From Saccharopolyspora phatthalungensis (GTDB taxonomy: Bacteria; Actinomycetota; Actinomycetes; Mycobacteriales; Pseudonocardiaceae), in assembly GCF_014203395.1 (NCBI RefSeq), contig NZ_JACHIW010000001.1, forward strand, positions 3,827,501 to 3,891,500: DNA of 64,000 nucleotides, in the 5' to 3' direction. Below the pieces are notes generated by a model. That model did no database searches. It had not been told where the DNA came from and saw only the letters and a list, made by a program, of their open reading frames with translations. The position numbers and the translations under genes are program-made. Below are positions 30,201 through 45,200 of this stretch, piece after piece; position 1 is the stretch's first letter, and the number at the start of each line of letters is the position of its first letter.

Positions 30201-33200
30201 GTGCGCTTCTTGGCTGGTGTTGTGCAGCGGGTAGAGCAGGGGCTGGAACAAGGGGGCGAGCAGCGGCGGGCGACAGAGACAGAGCTACAGGCCCAGTGGC
30301 GTCGTGAGGCCACGCGGGCTGTGACGCTGCGGATGGGGGGTCAAACCGAGAACACTGTGGTGTACCCGGTGGACGAGGCATCGTCGCGGTGGTGGCAGAG
30401 CTTTTACGGCGGCCGGGTGGATATGAGCCAGGTGCGACGGGCGATGGGGATCGCCGATGATCGGGACCCGGTCGTCGTTGTGGTGGAGGCGCGGCGGCGG
30501 ACGGCTGGTGCGGAGAAGTCGTTCCTGATCGGTGATGCGGTTCGCGGTACGAGCGTGCATCTGGAGACGCCGAAGGAGCTGGGGCGGCGGGTGGCCGGCA
30601 CCGAGCAGTATCGGCGGGTTGCCGGAAACCACGAGGACGGCCCGATCGTCTTGGTGGTTTTGGGCGGTAACGCCGGACTCGGGGTGCATCTAAGCCGCGA
30701 CGAGCTCACGCACCGATTCGCCGAGGGGCTCAGTTCGGGCATGGACGATGTCCGGCAGGTGCTTCTGGCGGAGGGCTACATCTCGCATGAACCTTCCGGG
30801 CTCGGGTTGGTCGCCGTGGAGCCACGGACCGCCGGCCGGCCGGACGCGGGGCTGGTGCTGCTGTCGGGCGTGCGACCGAGGGTGCTGGCGCTGCGGCTGG
30901 ATTCCGTCCAAGAGAACACCATCGGCTATCCCGTTGATGTCGCGAGTTTCACCGAGTTGGCGCGGCTGGCCGGTTCGGATTCGCTGGATATGGGCTCGGT
31001 GCGGGAGGCCGTTGACGCTGCTTCGCCGATCTTCGTGCTGACATGGACCACCCGGAGAGGCGGGTTCACCTTCGCTGACGCGGATACGTGGGAGACCGAG
31101 GAGATCAGGCCATGGGAGTTCGCCCGTCGGGTGGTCGGGGATCTGCGATCCCACGGAATCGCGGGACCAGACGATGACCGCGCAATCGTCGTCTGCACCG
31201 CCAGCGAGGGTTGGCCAGCGCTGACGCAGTGGGAGTTGCGGGAGCTGGCCGAAAGCTTCCGCGAGGCGGGGCATCGCGGGCCGATTCACGTGACCGAACG
31301 GGGCACCGTCCTCTACGACCCGAACCTTTCTCCCGAAGACGCACTGAGGAACCGGACCTTCGAACGCGTGGTCCCGTGGTCGCCGCGATTGCGGATGGCG
31401 ATACCGGCGGGCTCACACCTGATCGACGCGGTCGCCTTTCCGCGCGACAGTGTTGAGGAGGCGGATTGGCGGCGGTGGGCGGAGTCCGCGCCCGACCTGG
31501 ACGGGCTGCTGGAAGAGGTGCGTGATGAATCGCCGATCCTGGTGCTGGCGTGCTGGCGGCCTAACGAAGCTTTTGTCTACGTCGAGCCCGGAACCTGGGA
31601 CACCAGGTACCGGAGCGCCGGAAAATTCGGTCGGCTAGTGGCCGGAGAAATCCGCGAGATAACGGCCTCGGATCCCGGCAGGACCGTCGTCGTGTTCGCG
31701 GTGCTGCCGGACGATGCCTGGGGTGTCCTGGGCGTGCAGGCACGCCAAGAACTCGCGAGCGGCGTACGCCGATATGGCCACGGCGGGCCGGTTTATGTCG
31801 CTACCGTTGAGGAATACCATGAGGGCGGCAGCATTCGGTTTGCACCGTGGGACATGATTCTCGCCGGAGGTCGTCCGCGCGCCGCCGAACTAAGGGTGCA
31901 AGACCTGACCTCCACACCGTCGCATCGTTTGCTGGCGGCCGGCGGAACCTCGGCGGACGTGGATTGGTGGAGCCGGTGGTCGTCGGATGGCGTCCGGCTG
32001 AGCGGCGTGGAACGGTTCGGATTGCGTTCGGCGACCGTCGTGCTCGCCCGGTTGTGGGGCGATGAGTTCGTCACGCCCTCGGGCACCGTGTCGGCTTTCG
32101 AATTCGGTCGCCAGGTCGCGGGTAGCGCGCTGTACCAGACCTCGATCGCCGTGGATCCGGATGCTCCGGTGCTGCTGGCGACGGTGGGAGCCGAGGCCGG
32201 GCTCAGCGAGCAGGCCGCGCATGAATTCGCCCGTGGCGTGCGGGTCAACAACCCGGATCATGCGGTCCTGGTCACCGACCGGGACTTCCGATTGCAGCGC
32301 GATGCGGACAATGCGGCCGTTCTCCACTTCGGCGCAGATCCCCCGAGGTTCGTGCCACCGCGCAACTGGTCGCCGGTGGCGGGGCTGAGCCGGCCCGCGG
32401 ACGACGACTGCGGGCCGGTGCTGATGCATCCGTCCAACCCCGGACCGGTGCCGCCGCTTACCATCAACACGGACTGGATCATTTCGGAGATCGGCCACCG
32501 AAACCCAGTCGTTGTGGTGGCACCGCCGGTGCGCGGACGTTTCCACCTGGTCGACCCGTTGACCGACGAGACGAGGGTTCTCGGGCCTTCGGACTTCGGC
32601 ACGAGCGTGGTCAGCAACCCGGATTTCCAGGAGTCCGGAGGCGGTGATCCGGCCCGCCCGGTTGTGGTGCTGTTCGCAATATGGCCCTCCGGCCTGACCG
32701 AGCAGGACGCGCGGTCATTGGCGGCGGGTTTGCGCAGCGACGGGATCCAACGGCCCGTTTACCTGTCGATGGGCAATTTCGACCGGCTTCCGTCCGGGTG
32801 GCGGTCGTACGCCCTGATCGAGGCGCCGTCAGCGCAGTCGGCACTGCTCACACATCCGGCCGGTCCCGTCGATGCGCAGCGGCCGTTGCTCATTTCCTTC
32901 CTGGGCAGTGACCACGCGGATGTTGCGGACCAGCTTCGGTCGTACGGAGTTTCCCGGCTGTTGTCGGAACTGGGATATCGCGGCATCCAACAGCCGATCG
33001 TCGTCCTCGCGAGCAGGACGGGCGATTACTTCATCGCCCCAGGCAGGAGAAGGACAATACGCCCAGAAAAACTGGGCTTCAGACTGGCGCACGACCTGAA
33101 ATACCTTGAGGCGACCCGAGGGGACTGGCGGCGTCCGGTCGTGATCGTCCCAGTAGTGGGCCCGCACGAGCTCGATGAGGCGATGGACCTCACCGCTTTC

Positions 33201-36200
33201 ACGGCAAAACTGCTGGGCACCCCCGACGCCGACCGGCCCGTCTACCTCTCGGCAGCCAACATCCCGGCAGACAGGCTCGCCATGCCGGGAGAAGGGCCTG
33301 TCGTGGTGCCCGGCCTGAGATTGTTGACGCCCGAACGAATGCAACTTCCCCTGCCGCAGGAGGAATTGGCGGCCCAGACCTTGTGGGTCGGCATTCCCCC
33401 AGGGGGGACGGACAATGCCGTAGGTTTCCCGGTGGAGCCGGATGACGAGGAAGCCTGGGTGGCATGGGGCTCGTCGGACGATGACGGCAACGGGGCCATG
33501 CTGCTACAAGCGGTAGGTGAGTTCGATCCGGATCCGGCCTTCGTTCTTGTGCGAATGCGGGACGAAGAAATCGTAGTGCGCGAGCAAGATGGCGAGGTTG
33601 AGTCACCGGAACCTGTTGCGCTGGGCGTCCGCATTCAGCAGCGTTGCCTGGATTTCCAGTTTGTAGATGGAATTGTGCTTGGGCGGACGGTGGTGATCGT
33701 GCCGATGTCGGAGGACGGTACGTCACTGCCGGATTGGTATGCCAGAGCACTCGCCGAAGGCTTGCGGCGAGTTGGTGGGCCGCCGCAACCCGTGTTCGTC
33801 TACGACGGCTACCACGACGTGATTCTCGACTCCGATGACGTGTTGGACCGGCTGCGAAGCGTGACGCCGGAGTTGTACTGGCGGCGGGCAGGTGAGGTCC
33901 GTGACGTGGAGGAGCCTAGGGATGTCGTTCCGCGTTATGAGCGGGATTTGCCGCCGAGGTATGAGAGTGCTGGGGAGGTGGCGTCTGCGGTCGCGTTGGT
34001 TGACCGGCAGCGTGCGATGGCGTTGTCCGATCGGCCCGTCCGGCCTGGTGAGGTTGCGGAGTCCGAGGTGGCGACGCTGTTTCAGCGGTGGTATGGGGAG
34101 TTTCGGGAGGCTGAGCGTGCGTTGAGTGTGCTTCCGGCTGGTTGGGTGGCGGATTTGCAGGCGCGGGCGAGGGCGGTGTTGGGCAGTGTGTGGGAGCGTC
34201 CGAGGCAGGGTGATTCGTCTTCGGCGATGGCGGTGCAGGGCTTGTGGGACCGGATGGCGGAGCGGGTCGCCTTCCGGTTGTTTGTCGGGGCGGAGACGGG
34301 TGCGTGGGCGGATGCCGCGGCGATGGTGGCAACCGTTCCGTCCTTGCCTGTCGTGCTGGCCTTCCGGGGGTCGGATGAGTCCGTTGTCTATCCAGAGTGG
34401 ACCAGATCACCGGGGTTCGCGGAAGTTTCCCCAGATCTGGGGAAGTTGTTGGTGCTGGGCAGTAACCGGGTGACGGTGCGTGCTGAGTCGGTGGCTGAGG
34501 CGCTGCGGTCGGGTGTGGATGTGCTAGCGCGGATGGAAACCCAGGATGGTCCACAGTGGATGTTGTGGCGGTCGGACGGTAGTGGGCCGCTGCCGGTGGA
34601 GCCGTCGGCGGCGGTGGCGCGGTTGGCCAGTCCGCAGCCGCTGATGTTCTTCGGCCCCGGTGATGGTGCGGTGGCGGTTGAGGCGCTGGCGTTGGCCTCG
34701 GACCTGCCGGATGTGCAGGTCGTGGGCGTGCACGTGACGTCGCACGGGCGTGCGCGGTGGCCGGACGGACAGGCCGGGCCGGAGGAATCCGCCGAGCGGG
34801 TGTGGCGAGACCGGCGCTACGTCACGGGGTTGCCGGTGGCGCTGTTCGGCTGCGGTGCCGGACGGCAACCGGGGTCGGGTGAGCCGTCGTTCGCGCAGCG
34901 GTTCGCGACAAGGCTGCGGGCGCATGTGTGGATGACGGATGCAAGTGGCGTGTGGCAGACCCGTGATGGTGCGGTGCACGCCACGGAGTCGGTGGTCTCC
35001 GGTGATGGGCGGATGCTGCCGGTGTTCGTTGACGGCGAGGGGACCGGCCGGTGGTCGTTGCTGGGTCCTGATGGGCGGGAGTTGTCCTCGGGTGGTCCGG
35101 AGTTGCGGGCGGCGTTGTCCGGTGCGGTTGCGCCGCGCTATGCGGAGCACGCGAGCCCGGAGCCGGTGATCAGGTGGGCAGACGATGCTGCCGCTGAGGG
35201 TGGTGTGAGACGGCCGGTCGATGAACTGTTGCGGGAATGGTGGGTCGCGGGTGAGCACGAGGATGGCGGGCCGGCCGCTAGGCGGAGGCTGGCCGACGAG
35301 GATGTGTTGAGGCTGGCGGATGCGGTGGAGTTGCGTTATCGGGAGGGGGTGAGTCAGCGGCCGGGTACGCGTAGCTGGGAGCGGTTGCGGGGCAGGCTCG
35401 TTCATGTTCTTCGGTTGACCGAGGGGTTGGGTGGGCGACCGGTTCTCGCGGAGGCGCTGGATGTCCGGTTCGTGGCGGACTGGATTCGGGATGTCGGCCG
35501 GATGCAGGGGCCAACGGTGACCGCTGCGGACGTGCACAGCTTGATACACGACGTGACTGAGAGCACCGCGAATACTCGCCCGCATGAAGTGCGTTATTTG
35601 ACCGGTGTTCTGAAGCGGGTTGAACAGGCACTGGAACAGCGGGGTGAGCAGCGACGAGCGACGGTGGCGGAGGCGCGGGCGCAATGGCGGCGGCAGGCCA
35701 CGCGGGCTGTGACGCTGCGGATGGGCGGACAGGCCGAGAACACCGTGGTGTACCCGGTCAGCATGGAGTCATCGCAGTGGTGGCGAATTTTCCACGGCGG
35801 CCGGGTGGAGCTGGATCGAGTGCGGCGGGAGATGGGGATCGCCGGTGGCCGGGAGCCGGTCGTCATCGTGGTGGAGGCGAGGCGACGGACGGCCGGTGCG
35901 GAGAAGTCGTTCCTGATCAGTGATGAGATTCGCGGCACGACCGCGTACCTGGATACACCGCGGGAGCTTGGTCAGCGGGTGGCCGATACCGAGCAGTATC
36001 GGCGGGTTGCCGGTAACAACCAGGACGGCCCGGTCGTCTTGGTCGTCCTCGGTGGCAACGCCGGACTTGGGGCCCATCTGAGTCCTGACGACCTCACTCA
36101 GGGGTTCGCCGAGGGGCTTGGTGCGGGCGGGGACGGTGCCCGGCAGGTGCTTCTGGCGGAGGGCTATATCTCGCATGACCCTTCGGGGTTCGGGTTGGTC

Positions 36201-39200
36201 GCCGTGGGGCCACGCACCGCTGGCCGGCAGGATGCGGGGCTCGTGCTCCCGTCGGGCGTGCGGCCGAGTGTGCTGGTGCTGCGGGTCGGCTCCGCAGAGG
36301 AGAACACGCTTGCCTATCCCATTGACGCCGAGAACAGGAGCGAACTCTTAGCCGGTTCGGTGCGGTGGGAGGTGGGTCCTGGCGCGCCGATCTCCGTGCT
36401 GGTATGGGCAGCCCCGGGAGGCAGGTTCACTGTCGCCGACGGGGATACGTGGGAAACGCGGGAGGTAAGCCCCCGTGAGTTCGCTCGTCAGGTCGTCGAG
36501 GATGCGCGATCCCACGGGATTGCCGGGGCGGACGATGAGCGCGCATTCGTTGTCTACGCATATTTCAGCACGCGAGAAGAAGCGCTGCGAGAGCGGGCCC
36601 GGCAGGAGCTGGCCGAGGGTCTCCGCGAGGCGGGACATCGCGGGCCGGTTCTGGTGACCACCTGGAAACGCGCGACGGATCCCCCCAACCCCACTCGCGT
36701 GGTCCCGTGGTCGCCGCGATTGCGGCTGGCGATACCGGCGGACTCGGGCGTGATCGACGCGGTCGCATATCCGCGAAACAGCGATGAGGAGGCCGTCTGG
36801 CGACGATGGGCAGAGTCGGGGCCTGACCTGCGCTGGCTGCTGGACGAGGTGCGTGATGACTCGCCTGTCCTCGTTCTCGCGCACCGGGAGCCTAATGAAC
36901 GCTTCGCCTACGTTGAGCCCGCAACCCGGCACTCCGCGCGCCTGACCGTCGGGGCATTCGGCCGAGAAGTGGCTGGAGCGTTGGGCGAGCTAGCGGCCCC
37001 GAATCCCGGCAGGACCGTCCTCGTGATCGCTGTGCAGCCGGATCACTGGGCTGCTATGGGAGAACAGGAGGCCCAGGAGCTCGCGAGCGGAGTACGTCGG
37101 CATGGCCATGACGGGCCGGTTCATGTTGTCAGTGTTGTGCAACGCGAAGAAGGCGAGAGCATCCGGTTTGAAAAACAGGATCTCATTCTCGCCGGCGGAC
37201 GTCCGCGTGCCACTGCACTGTCGGTGCGGGAGCTGACCTCTAACCAGCAGTATCGTTTGCTGGCGGCCGGTGGAACCTCGGCGGATGTGGACTGGTGGAG
37301 CCGGTGGTCGTCGGGTGGTCTCCAGTTGGAGAATGCGCATGGGCGCGAGTTGATGCCGACGACCGTCGTGCTCGCCCGGTTGTGGGGAGACGAGTTCGTC
37401 ACACCGGCGGGCACCGTATCGGCTTTCGAATTGGGTCGCCAGGTAGCGGGCAGCGTGCCGTACCGGACCACGGTCTCTCGGCCTCCGGAGGTTCCGGTGC
37501 TGTTGGCGACAGTGGGAGCCGAGACCGGGCTCAGCGAGAAAGCCGCGCGCGAGTTTGCCAGTGGCGTGTGGATCAACGATCCGGACCGCGCCGTTCTGGT
37601 CACGGAACGGGATTTCCGGTTGCGGCGCAGCGCGAACGGCGTGGCCGTTCTCGGCCTCGATATTTATCCCCCGAGGTTCGTGCCACCGCAGTCCTGGTCT
37701 CCGCTGGCCGAGCGGGTTCAACCCGCGGACGACAACGTCGGTCCAGTCGTTACGTATCTGTCCTTTCCAGAACCGGTGCCGTGGCTTACCGTGGAAACGG
37801 GCTGGATTGCTTCGGAGTACCGATACGCCGAATCGGGGCCACCACTGCTGGACAAGGGCTGGATTTCTTCCGAGACCGGCCACCGGAGGCCATTCGTTGT
37901 GGTGGCCAGGTCAATGCGCGGACGCTTTCACCTGGTTGATCCGATGGTTGGCGAGACGCGAGTTCTCGGGCCTTCGGAATTTGGTACGAGGGTGGTCAGT
38001 AACCCGGAATTCCGCCAGTTCGCCGGCGGCGATCAGGCTCGTCCGGTTGTGGTGATGTTCGATCAGTGGCCGTCTGGTTTGACCGAGCGGGACGCACGGT
38101 CGTTGGCGAAGGGATTGCGCAGCGACGGTGTCCAGCGGCCGGTTTTCCTGTCGATGGGCGAGTTCGCCGAGCGCGAGGCCGGATGGCGGTCGCACGCCCT
38201 GGTTGAGGCGCCGTCCGCGCAGTCGGCGCTGCTCGCGCATCCGGCGAGTGCTGCCGGCGCGCAGCGGCCGCTGGTCATTTCCTTTGCCGACAATCCCGCC
38301 CACAGGGATGTGCTTGACCAGATTCGTTCGTTCGGGATTTCCCGGCTGGTTTCGGAGCTGGGTTATCGCGGCCCCCAACAGCCGATCGTCGTCCTTGCGA
38401 GCAGAGGTTTCAATGGTTTCATCTCCCCCGGCGGGGAAAGGGAACTGTCCCCTGGCGAGTTTGGCGAGCTTCTGGCGGGAGACCCGCAATACCTTGAGGC
38501 AACCCGAGGAGACTGGCGGCGGCCGGTGGTGATCATCGTAGTAGCAGGGCCGTTCGACTCCCCTGCGCCGCAGGACCTCACGCGCTTCACGTCACGACTG
38601 CTGGGCACCCCCGACGCTGACCGGCCCGTCTACATCTCGGCAGACAACATTTTGGAAGACAGCCTCGCCATGCTGACCGGCGGGAGCGTTGCGGCGCCCG
38701 GCCTGAGACTGCTGACGCCCGACCGGATGCAGCCTCCCCCAATGCAGGAGCGTTTGCAGTCCGGCACCTTGCGTGTTGGCGAGGACCCGGCGCTCAACGC
38801 CGTGGGTTTCCCGTTGGAGCCGCAAGACATGGCGGCCTGGGCAAGATGGGGCTCGTTGGATTTCCACGGGCACGGGCCCATGCTGCGGCGCGCGGTGGGT
38901 GAGTTCGATCCGGACCCGCTGTTCGTCTTCGTGAAAGTGTCCGGCGGCAGCATTGAAGTAGTGCGCCTCCGGGATGACGAGTCTGATGTCGAGTCTGAGC
39001 ATGAGCATGAGCGTGAGTCACCGGATCCTGTCGAGCTGGGCATGCACATTCAGCACTCCCCGCATTTCCAGGATCTTGAGTACCCGTCTTCCGATTTCGC
39101 GGATGCCGGACAGCTCGGGCGAACCGTGATAATCGTGCCGGAGTCGGAGGATGAAGCGCCGCTTCCGGACTGGTATGCCAGGGCGCTTGCCGAAGGGTTG

Positions 39201-42200
39201 CGTCGAGTTGGTGGGCCGCCGCGCCCCGTGTACGTCTACGACGGTTACCAGGACGAGGCCGTCGATACCGATGACGTGCTGGATCGGTTGCGGAGTGTGA
39301 CGCCGGAGTTGCACTGGCGGCGGGCCGGGGCGGTTCGTGATCCGGAGGATCCTCGCGAGCTTGTGCCGCGCTATGAGCGGGATTTGCCCCCGGGTTATGC
39401 GAGTGCCGGGGAGGTGGCGTCGGCGGTCGCGGCGGTCGACAGGCAGCGTGCGGTGGCCCTGTCCGGTGCTGCCCGCCCGGCTCGGCCCGCTGAGGTGGCG
39501 CAAACCGAGATCGTGAGTGTGTACCGGCGGTGGAGCGGCGGGTTCCAGGAGTCCGAGCGGGTGCTGAGCACCCTTCCGGCTGATTGGGTGGCGGATCTGC
39601 AGGCGCGGGCCAGGACGATCCTCGGAAGTCTGTGGGAACGCCCGAGGCTGGGTGATACGCCATCGGCGATGGCTATGCAGGGCTTGTGGGACCAGATGGC
39701 GCAGCGGGTCGCTTTCCGGTTGTCCCGTGGTGGGCTGGAGACGGGTGCGTGGGCGGAGGCTGCGGTGCTGGCGGCGAGTGTTCCGGCTTTGCCTGTGGTG
39801 TTGGCGGTGCGGGGGTCGGATGAATCGGTGACGTATGCGGAGTGGACGAGGTCGCCGGGGTTCGCGGCAGGTTCCCCGGATAGGGGGCGGTTGCTGGTCC
39901 TGGGCCATGACCGCATGACGATGAGTCGTGATTGGGTTGTCTGGACGCTGCGGTTGGGTGTGGATGTGCTGGCGCGGGCGGAAATCCAAAATGATCCACA
40001 GTGGATTTTGTTCCGCTCGGGCGGGCGTGGGCCGTTGCTGGTGGCGCCACCGGCGGCAGTGGCGCGGTTGGCGAGTCCGGCGCCGTTGATGTTCTTTGGT
40101 CCCGATGAGAGTGGGCCGGCGGTTGAGGCGGTGGCGTTGGCTGCGGATGTGCCGGGTGTGCAGGTGGTGGGTCTGCACGTGACGCCGCAGGGGGCTGCGC
40201 GGTGGCCGGATCGGGAGGTGGGGCCGGAGGAGTCTGCGGACCGGGTGTGGCGCGACAGACGCTTCGTGGTGGGGATACCGGTGGCGTTGTTCGGATGTGG
40301 TGCGGGGCGGCAACCGGGGTCGGGTGAGGTGTCGTTCGCGCAGCGGTTCGCGACGAGGCTGCGGGTGCACGTGTGGACGGCTGGTGCCGGCGATGTGTGG
40401 CAGACCCGTGATGGGGCGGTGCATGCCACGGAGTCGGTGGTGTCGGGTGATGGGCGGATGCTGCCGGTGTTCGTTGACGGTGTGGGTACTGGTCGGTGGT
40501 CGTTGCTGGGTCCTGATGGGCGGGAGTTGCTCTCGCGTGGTCCGGAGTTGCGGGCGGCGCTGACCGGTGCGGTTGCGCCGCGCTATGCGGAGGGAGAGGG
40601 TCCAGAACCGTTGATCAGGTGGGCGGACGACGGCGATGCCGCGCCCACCGCGGTGGATGAGGGTGGGTGGTTCGATGAGCTGCTGAGCGAGTGGTGGGCC
40701 CAGCCCAGGGACGAGGATGGGTGGTTCGATGAGCTGCTGAGCGAGTGGTGGGACGAGGATGGGGAGTTATCCGTTATTCGGGGGCTGGCTTATGCGGATG
40801 TGCGAGTCTTGGCCTCCGCGATTGCACTGCGTTACCGAGGTGAGCCGGGTATGCGCCGTGGGGAGTGGTTGCGGGGCAGGCTTGTTCAGGTTCTCCGGCT
40901 GACCGAGGAGTTGGGTGGGCGACCGGACGTCGCGGAGGCGTTGGATGTCCGGTTTGTGGCGGACTGGATTCGGGATGTCGGTCGGATGCAGGGGCCTACG
41001 GTGTCCGCTGCGGATGTGCACAGTCTGGTGCAGGAGCTGACTGACGCCCCGCAGAACGTTCGTCTCCGTGAAGTGCGTTTCTTGGCGGGTGTGCTGAACC
41101 GGGTGGAGCAGGATTTGAAACAGGGGGGCGAACTGCGGCGGGCGACGGTGGCGGAGGTGCGGTTGCAGTGGCGGCGGCGGGCTACGCGGGCTGTGACGTT
41201 GCGGATGGGGGGCCAGGCCGAGAACACCGTGGTGTACTCGGTCGACGAGGCGTCGTCGCGGTGGTGGAAGTTTTTCCACGGTGGCCGGGTGGATCTGGGC
41301 CGGGTGCGGCGGGAAATGGGGATTGCCGGTGATCGGGATCCGGTCGTGGTTGTGGTGGAGGCGCGGCGGCGGACGTCTGGCGCGGAGAAGTCGTTCTTGA
41401 TCGGTGATGCGGTTCGCGGTACGACCGAACACCTCGACACGCCTTGGGAACTGGGGCGGCGGGTGGCCGACACCGAGCAGTACCGGCGGGTCGCCGAGAC
41501 CAACGCGGATGGCCCGGTCATCTTGGTTGTCCTGGGCGGCAACGCCGGACTCGGAGCGCACCTGAGCCGCGACGAGCTCATTCAGCGATTCGCGGCGGGA
41601 CTCGGTGCGGCTGGAGGCGGTGTCCGGCAGGTCCTTCTGGCGGAAGGGTACATTTCGCACAATCCTTCCGGATTCGGGTTGGTCGCCGTGGGGTCACGGG
41701 CTGGTGGCCGGCAGGGGGCGGGGCTGCTGCTGCCCTCGGGCCTGCGAGCGAGCGTGCTGGCGGTGCCGGAGGGCGGTGCCACGCCGGAGAGCACGATCGC
41801 TTATCCCATTGACGCCACTGAATTGGGCCGATATCAGGAGTTGGTCGACTCCCGTTCGCCGGTGCCGGGGGAGCCGGGGGTTGGCCCTGATTCGCCGATC
41901 GTCGTGTTGGTATCGACTGCCTCGTCCAGCAGGTTCCTCGTCGCCGACGGGGACACCTGGGAAACGCAGGAGGTGACCCCGCGCGAGTTAGCCCGCCGGG
42001 TGATCGAGGATGCGCGATCCCACGGGATCATCGGGCATGACCGCGAAGTTAACGTCCATTGTGGGCGAAGGCTGACCGACCAGGCCCGGCAGGAACTGGG
42101 CGAGGGCTTCCGCGACGCTGGGCATCGCGGGCCGGTTTACGTGGTCCTACTGGATCAGCGAGACAACGCCATCTTCTATCCTGCGGCCCCGTGGTCGCCC

Positions 42201-45200
42201 CGATTGAGGCTGGCGATACCGTCGGGTTCAGGCGTGATCGACGCGATCGCATATTCGCGCAACATTGACGATGTGGCCATTTGGAGGCAGTGGGCGGAGT
42301 CGGGACCCGATCTTGACGGGCTGCTGGCAGAGGTAGATGGTGAATCACCGATCCTCGTCCTGGCGCGCTCGGCGGAAGAAACCTTCGACTACGTTGTGCC
42401 CGGAACCCGGGCCACCAGGCATCTGAGTGCCGGAACATTCGGTCAGATCGTGGCCGGAGCCTTGACCGAGACAAGGGCCTATGATCCCGGCAGAACCGTC
42501 GTCGTGCTTGCTGTGCAGCCGGAGGACGGGATCGCCCTGAGCGAGTCGGCACGTCGGCAACTCGCCAGCGGAGTAGGCCGACATGGCCACGACGGACCGG
42601 TTTACGTTGCTGACATCGTGGAAGTCAGCGACGGCGACCTTCTCCATTTTGAGATTCGGGATATGAGTCTCGCCGGAGGTCGTCCGCGCGCCGCCGAACT
42701 GGCGGTGCAGGAGCTTACCTCGACCCAGCAGCATCGTTTGCTGGCGGCCGGTGGAACTTCGGCGGATGTGGACTGGTGGTACCACTGGTCGTCGGGCGGT
42801 CTCCGGGTGGACGATGCGCACCGGCTCGGGTTGATGCCGACGACCATTGTGCTCGCCCGGTTGTGGGGCGATGAGTTCGTCACTCCGTCGGGCATTTTGT
42901 CGGCCTTCGAATTCGGTGGCCAGCTTGCGCTTAGCGCGCCTTATCAGTACTCGATCGCTACGGATTCCGACGCGCCTGTCGTGTTGGTGACGGTGGGAGC
43001 CGAGACTGGGCTCAGCGAGCAGGCCGCGCATGAGTTCGCCCGTGGGGTGCACTACAACGATCCGGACCGTGCGATCCTCGTCACGGACCAAGATTTCAGA
43101 TTGCAACGCGATGTGCACGGCGCGGCCGTGCTCCACCTCGACGCAGATCCTCCGAGGTTCGTGCCACCGCAGAACTGGTTCCCAGTGGCGTTTGACGTCC
43201 AAGACGTGGACGACAACGGTGCGCCAGTGCTGGTGTTTCCGTCCCGTCTAGGGCAGATGGGACAGCAGACCCTGGACATGGACTGGTTTGCTTCGGAGAC
43301 CGGTCACCGGTCCCCGGTCGTGGTGGGGGCATGGTCGGCGAACGGTCGTTTTCAGGTGATCGATCCGTCGTCTGATGAGGCGAGGCTTCTTGGGCCTTTG
43401 GATTTCGGTGCGAGTGTGGTGAGGAATCCGTGGTTCCAGCAGCTTGTCGGTGACGATCCGGCTCGTCCGGTCGTGGTGGTGTGCGGCACGTGGCCGTCTG
43501 GTTTGAGCGAGCGGGATGCGCGGTCGTTGGCGGAGGGGTTGCGTGGCGACGGGGTCCAGCGGCCTGTTTTTCTGTCGGTGGGTGAGTTCGAGGAGCGCGA
43601 GGCCGGGTGGCGGTCGTATGCGCTGGTTGAGGCGCCGTCGGTGCAGTCGGCGCAGCTGAGGCATCCGGCGGGTGCCGTCGATGCGCAGCGGCCGTCGTTG
43701 ATCTCGTTTGTGGGCAGTGACCACGCGGATGTTGCGGGCCAGGTTCGTTCATTCGGGGTTTCCCGGCTGTTGCGGGAGCTGGGGTATCGCGGACCGCAAC
43801 AGCCGATCGTCGTCCTCGCGAGCAGGGCGGGCGACGTTTTCATCGCCCCAGGCGGGGAAGGCGAAATGTCCCCTGAACGGTTGGGTTTCGTGCTGGCGCG
43901 AAACCCGGATTATCTTGCGGCGATCCGGGGGGACTGGCGGCGGCCGGTCGTGATCGTCCCGGTAGCCGGGCCGCATTCTTCCTTTGCGATGCATGACCTC
44001 ACCGCGTTCACGTTAGAACTGCTGGGTAACCGCGACGCTGACCGGCCCGTTTACATCTCAAGACACAGCCTTCGGGCAGACAGGCTGGCCACGCCCGAAG
44101 AGGGGCGGGTCATCACGCCTGGGCTGCGACTGTTGACGCCCGAACGACTGCAACCTCCCACGCCGCAGGATGAATTGGCATCCCAGCCCTCCTGGGTCGG
44201 GGTTGGCCGGGGGTCGAAGGAAAACTGCGTCCGTTTCCCGGTCGAGCAGGAAGACGGGGACGCCTGGGACCGTTGGGGCGCGTTGGATTACGCCGGGTAC
44301 GGCCCCATGCTGCTACGAGCGGTAAGCGAGTTCGACCCGGATCCGCTGTTCGTTCTCGTGCGAGTGCGCAACGATGAAATAGTGGTGCGCAACAAAAACG
44401 GTTCGGTCGAATCACCCGAACCCGTTGACCTGGGCATGCTCATCCAGCGTTCTTCGGATTTCGACCTCGTGAGCGAGGGGCAGCTTGGGCGGACGACGGT
44501 GATCGTGCCGATGGCGGAGGACGGTACGTCACTGCCGGATTGGTATGCCAGAGCACTCGCCGAGGGCTTGCGCAGGGTTGGTGGCCCCCCGCGACCCGTG
44601 TTCGTCTACGACGGCTACCACAACGAGGCTGCCGACACCGATGCAGTGCTGGACCGGTTGCGGAACGTGACGCCGGAGTTGCACTGGCGACGCGCCGGGG
44701 AGGTCCGTGATCTGGAGGAGCCTCGGGAACTCGTTCCGCGCTATGAACGGGATTTGCCGCCGAGGTATGAGAGCGCTGGGGAGGTGGCGTCTGCGGTCGC
44801 GTTGGTTGACCGGCAGCGTGCGATGGCGTTGTCCGATCGGCCCGTCCGGCCTGGTGAGGTTGCGGAGTCCGAGGTGGCGACGCTGTTTCAGCGGTGGTAT
44901 GGGGAGTTTCGGGAGGCTGAGCGTGCGTTGAGTGTGCTTCCGGCTGGTTGGGTGGCGGATTTGCAGGCGCGGGCGAGGGCGGTGTTGGGCAGTGTGTGGG
45001 AGCGTCCGAGGCAGGGTGATTCGTCGTCGGCGATGGCGGTGCAGGGCTTGTGGGATCGGATGGCGGAGCGGGTTGCCTTCCGGTTGTTTGTCGGGGCGGA
45101 GACGGGTGCGTGGGCGGATGCCGCGGCGATGGTGGCGAGTGTGCCGTCTCTGCCTGTTGTGCTGAGGGTGCGGGGGTCGGACGAGTCGGTGGCCTATCCG

